From Actinomycetes bacterium (lineage in GTDB: Bacteria > Actinomycetota > Acidimicrobiia > Acidimicrobiales > Acidimicrobiaceae): DNA of 5,980 bases. The notes under the pieces were generated by a model. The model saw only the letters and a list, made by a program, of their open reading frames with translations, made no database searches and was not told the DNA's origin. The DNA is taken from the NCBI GenBank assembly GCA_021792075.1, contig JAJYVK010000112.1, forward strand, positions 1 to 5,980. Direction: 5' to 3'. Each line of letters opens with the position of its first letter. Positions within the stretch are counted from its first letter, which is position 1. Positions 5,010 to 5,980 of this stretch are shown here, piece by piece. A program made the position numbers and the translations under genes.

Positions 5010-5025
5010 CTCTATCTCTATGTAC
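5010..5025 (-). repeat. Leader element GTACATAG-N-GAT-N-GAG, copy 2
   Basis: On minus it reads GTACATAGAGATAGAG and sits just before the PAP2 start codon; GTACATAG is 11 nt from the ATG. It matches the copy at 3017-3032 at 14 of 16 positions, in the same orientation and at nearly the same distance from a start codon. Confidence 0.45.
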
Positions 5026-5111
5026 TGCTCGACTGCGGCTTATTGTGGGAAAAGACTACCAGGAAAGGATTTGGCCCATCGTCGGTTGAGCTTCAAGAAA
5101 CGCTTAAATCT

Positions 5112-5894
5112 TTAGGCGGGACTCTGTGTAGGGCAGAGGATCTTGAAGTTGCAGAAGCTGCAGAGGCTGGATGGCTTCGGTCTGAAGTCATCTCTCTCGC
5201 AGGCCGTTCGAACAGCCTTCCAAATGGCGCCCGTTTTGTTCAATAGGGCAGAGAGTGACTGTTTGCTTGGTTTCGAAATAATCCGCGTCGCGTCCCTGAG
5301 GTAGACAAGTTGGACGGTGTCGGGAATGACGTGCAGCACCTGCTCGCAAAGAAGCGCGTAGAAATAGACGCCGGCAAGCCTATCGTGCTCCTGCATCACT
5401 CCAGGCACCCTGCCAGTCTTGTAGTCGGTTACGGTGATAGTGCCATCCGGGTTGAGATCCAAGCGGTCAATGATCCCCCTGAGCATCATGTCACCGACGC
5501 GTGCCTCGAGCTGTAGTTCGGTTCCAAGGGCCTTTACCTTCTGCGGATTTTCTGCGATAAAGTCTTGTTCAATAAGGAACATCGTGTCTTTTGCCAACTC
5601 GTCAAAATCAATGGAGGTGCCTTCACACTGCTCGAGGTAGTCAAGTTCGCCGCTGATCTTTGCATCGTTCCACACCCCATCGAAGATCGCTCTTGCTACT
5701 TCGATTGTTCGGCTCTCCGGAGGAAAGTCGAAGTAGAGCCTGTCGAGGCATTTGTGCGCGAGGGTTCCCTTGAGCGTGTGTGAATTGATCGGCTGTGGGA
5801 TATGGTCAATCACCGAAAGCCGAAATGCATACGCGCATTCTTTGAATGACGAAACCTTCGAAGGGGTCAACGAACTCGGTACTTGCAAACTCAT
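5112..5894 (-). CDS. RecB-like PD-(D/E)XK nuclease with predicted Fe-S cluster
   Basis: Stand-alone exonuclease-like protein of the RecB/AddB/Cas4 nuclease superfamily, 260 residues. Motifs in order: LTPSKVSSFKEC with C20, KGTLAHKCLDRLY with H47, LRGIIDRLDL with D143, and TVTDYKTG with D157 and K159 (the D-x-K core). At the end CSFCNFKILCP supplies C245, C248 and C254. C20 with the three C-terminal cysteines matches the arrangement that holds a 4Fe-4S cluster in AddB and Cas4. No helicase domain is fused and no cas gene is nearby. Proteins of this type are annotated as RecB-family exonucleases in many Actinobacteria, with a presumed role in DNA repair. The ATG has only a weak ribosome site (GGA). 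A 105-nt gap separates it from the PAP2 gene downstream. Confidence 0.88.
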   Translation of the reverse strand: MSLQVPSSLTPSKVSSFKECAYAFRLSVIDHIPQPINSHTLKGTLAHKCLDRLYFDFPPESRTIEVARAIFDGVWNDAKISGELDYLEQCEGTSIDFDELAKDTMFLIEQDFIAENPQKVKALGTELQLEARVGDMMLRGIIDRLDLNPDGTITVTDYKTGRVPGVMQEHDRLAGVYFYALLCEQVLHVIPDTVQLVYLRDATRIISKPSKQSLSALLNKTGAIWKAVRTACERDDFRPKPSSLCSFCNFKILCPTQSPA

Positions 5895-5950
5895 CTGTCC
5901 ATCTGCATTTCGCTCTGATTTCCAAACTAATCTCTAACGGTAACGATCTT

Positions 5951-5976
5951 AACATTCAGTAGTCTACTAAACATTC
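5951..5976. repeat. Direct repeat AACATTC flanking the palindrome AGTAGTCTACT
   Basis: AACATTC occurs at 5951-5957 and 5970-5976. Between the copies is the perfect inverted repeat AGTAG-T-CTACT (5958-5968). The block lies about 57 nt upstream of the nuclease gene's ATG. The position and symmetry would suit an operator, possibly for this gene and a divergent one beyond the window; that function is inference. Confidence 0.35.
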
Positions 5977-5980
5977 TTCA

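Noticed and set aside
4636..5246. Plus-strand open frames opposite PAP2 and across the 5007-5111 gap
   Set aside because: They lie antisense to motif-bearing genes and show no family features.
5112..5894. Cas4 and hence a CRISPR locus
   Set aside because: The cysteine layout is also that of general RecB-like exonucleases, and there are no cas genes or repeat arrays in the window.

Overview
The window reads as part of an actinobacterial chromosome of moderate GC (just over half by eye). It is most like an acidophilic, Acidimicrobiia-type lineage. The clues are a MutT1-like Nudix protein, an actinobacterial-style DsbA protein with a CPFA site, a stand-alone RecB-like nuclease, and exported proteins with long Thr-rich linkers. 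Shine-Dalgarno sites are weak in front of most genes. The lineage is inference; no rRNA or other marker gene is present. Everything except the first fragment is on the minus strand. I see no tRNA, rRNA, CRISPR array, transposon or prophage gene.

Left edge (1-350, plus strand): the C-terminal end of a protein that looks like a galactose-1-phosphate uridylyltransferase/HIT-fold enzyme. It converges on the next gene, and the two share an 8-bp palindrome that carries both stop codons.

Bases 343-3012 (minus strand) are a compact four-gene unit, transcribed from right to left. It begins with a small exported Thr/Ser/Asp-rich protein and a small membrane-anchored Thr-rich coiled-coil protein. These are followed by an ApbE-family flavin transferase and a six-helix ferric-reductase-like haem protein. 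Junctions are +14, -14 and +3 nt. ApbE attaches FMN covalently to target proteins, and the haem protein can pass electrons across the membrane, so this looks like an extracytosolic flavin/haem redox module. The usual FMN-binding domain partner is absent. In its place are two unrecognised low-complexity proteins that share a PPT-x3-TGAS-x-A segment resembling the ApbE target motif. This is the most interesting part of the window.

Bases 3013-3306 are a non-coding gap holding the leader of that operon and the region downstream of the next gene.

Bases 3307-5894 (minus strand) hold, in transcription order, a RecB-like PD-(D/E)XK nuclease with four cysteines placed for an Fe-S cluster, a PAP2 membrane phosphatase, a MutT1-like Nudix hydrolase, and a DsbA-family thioredoxin-fold protein. 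The PAP2 and Nudix genes are 9 nt apart and probably co-transcribed. The DsbA gene follows after 68 nt. The nuclease is separated from PAP2 by a 105-nt gap. That gap holds a 16-bp element matching, at 14 positions, one found at the same place before the redox operon.
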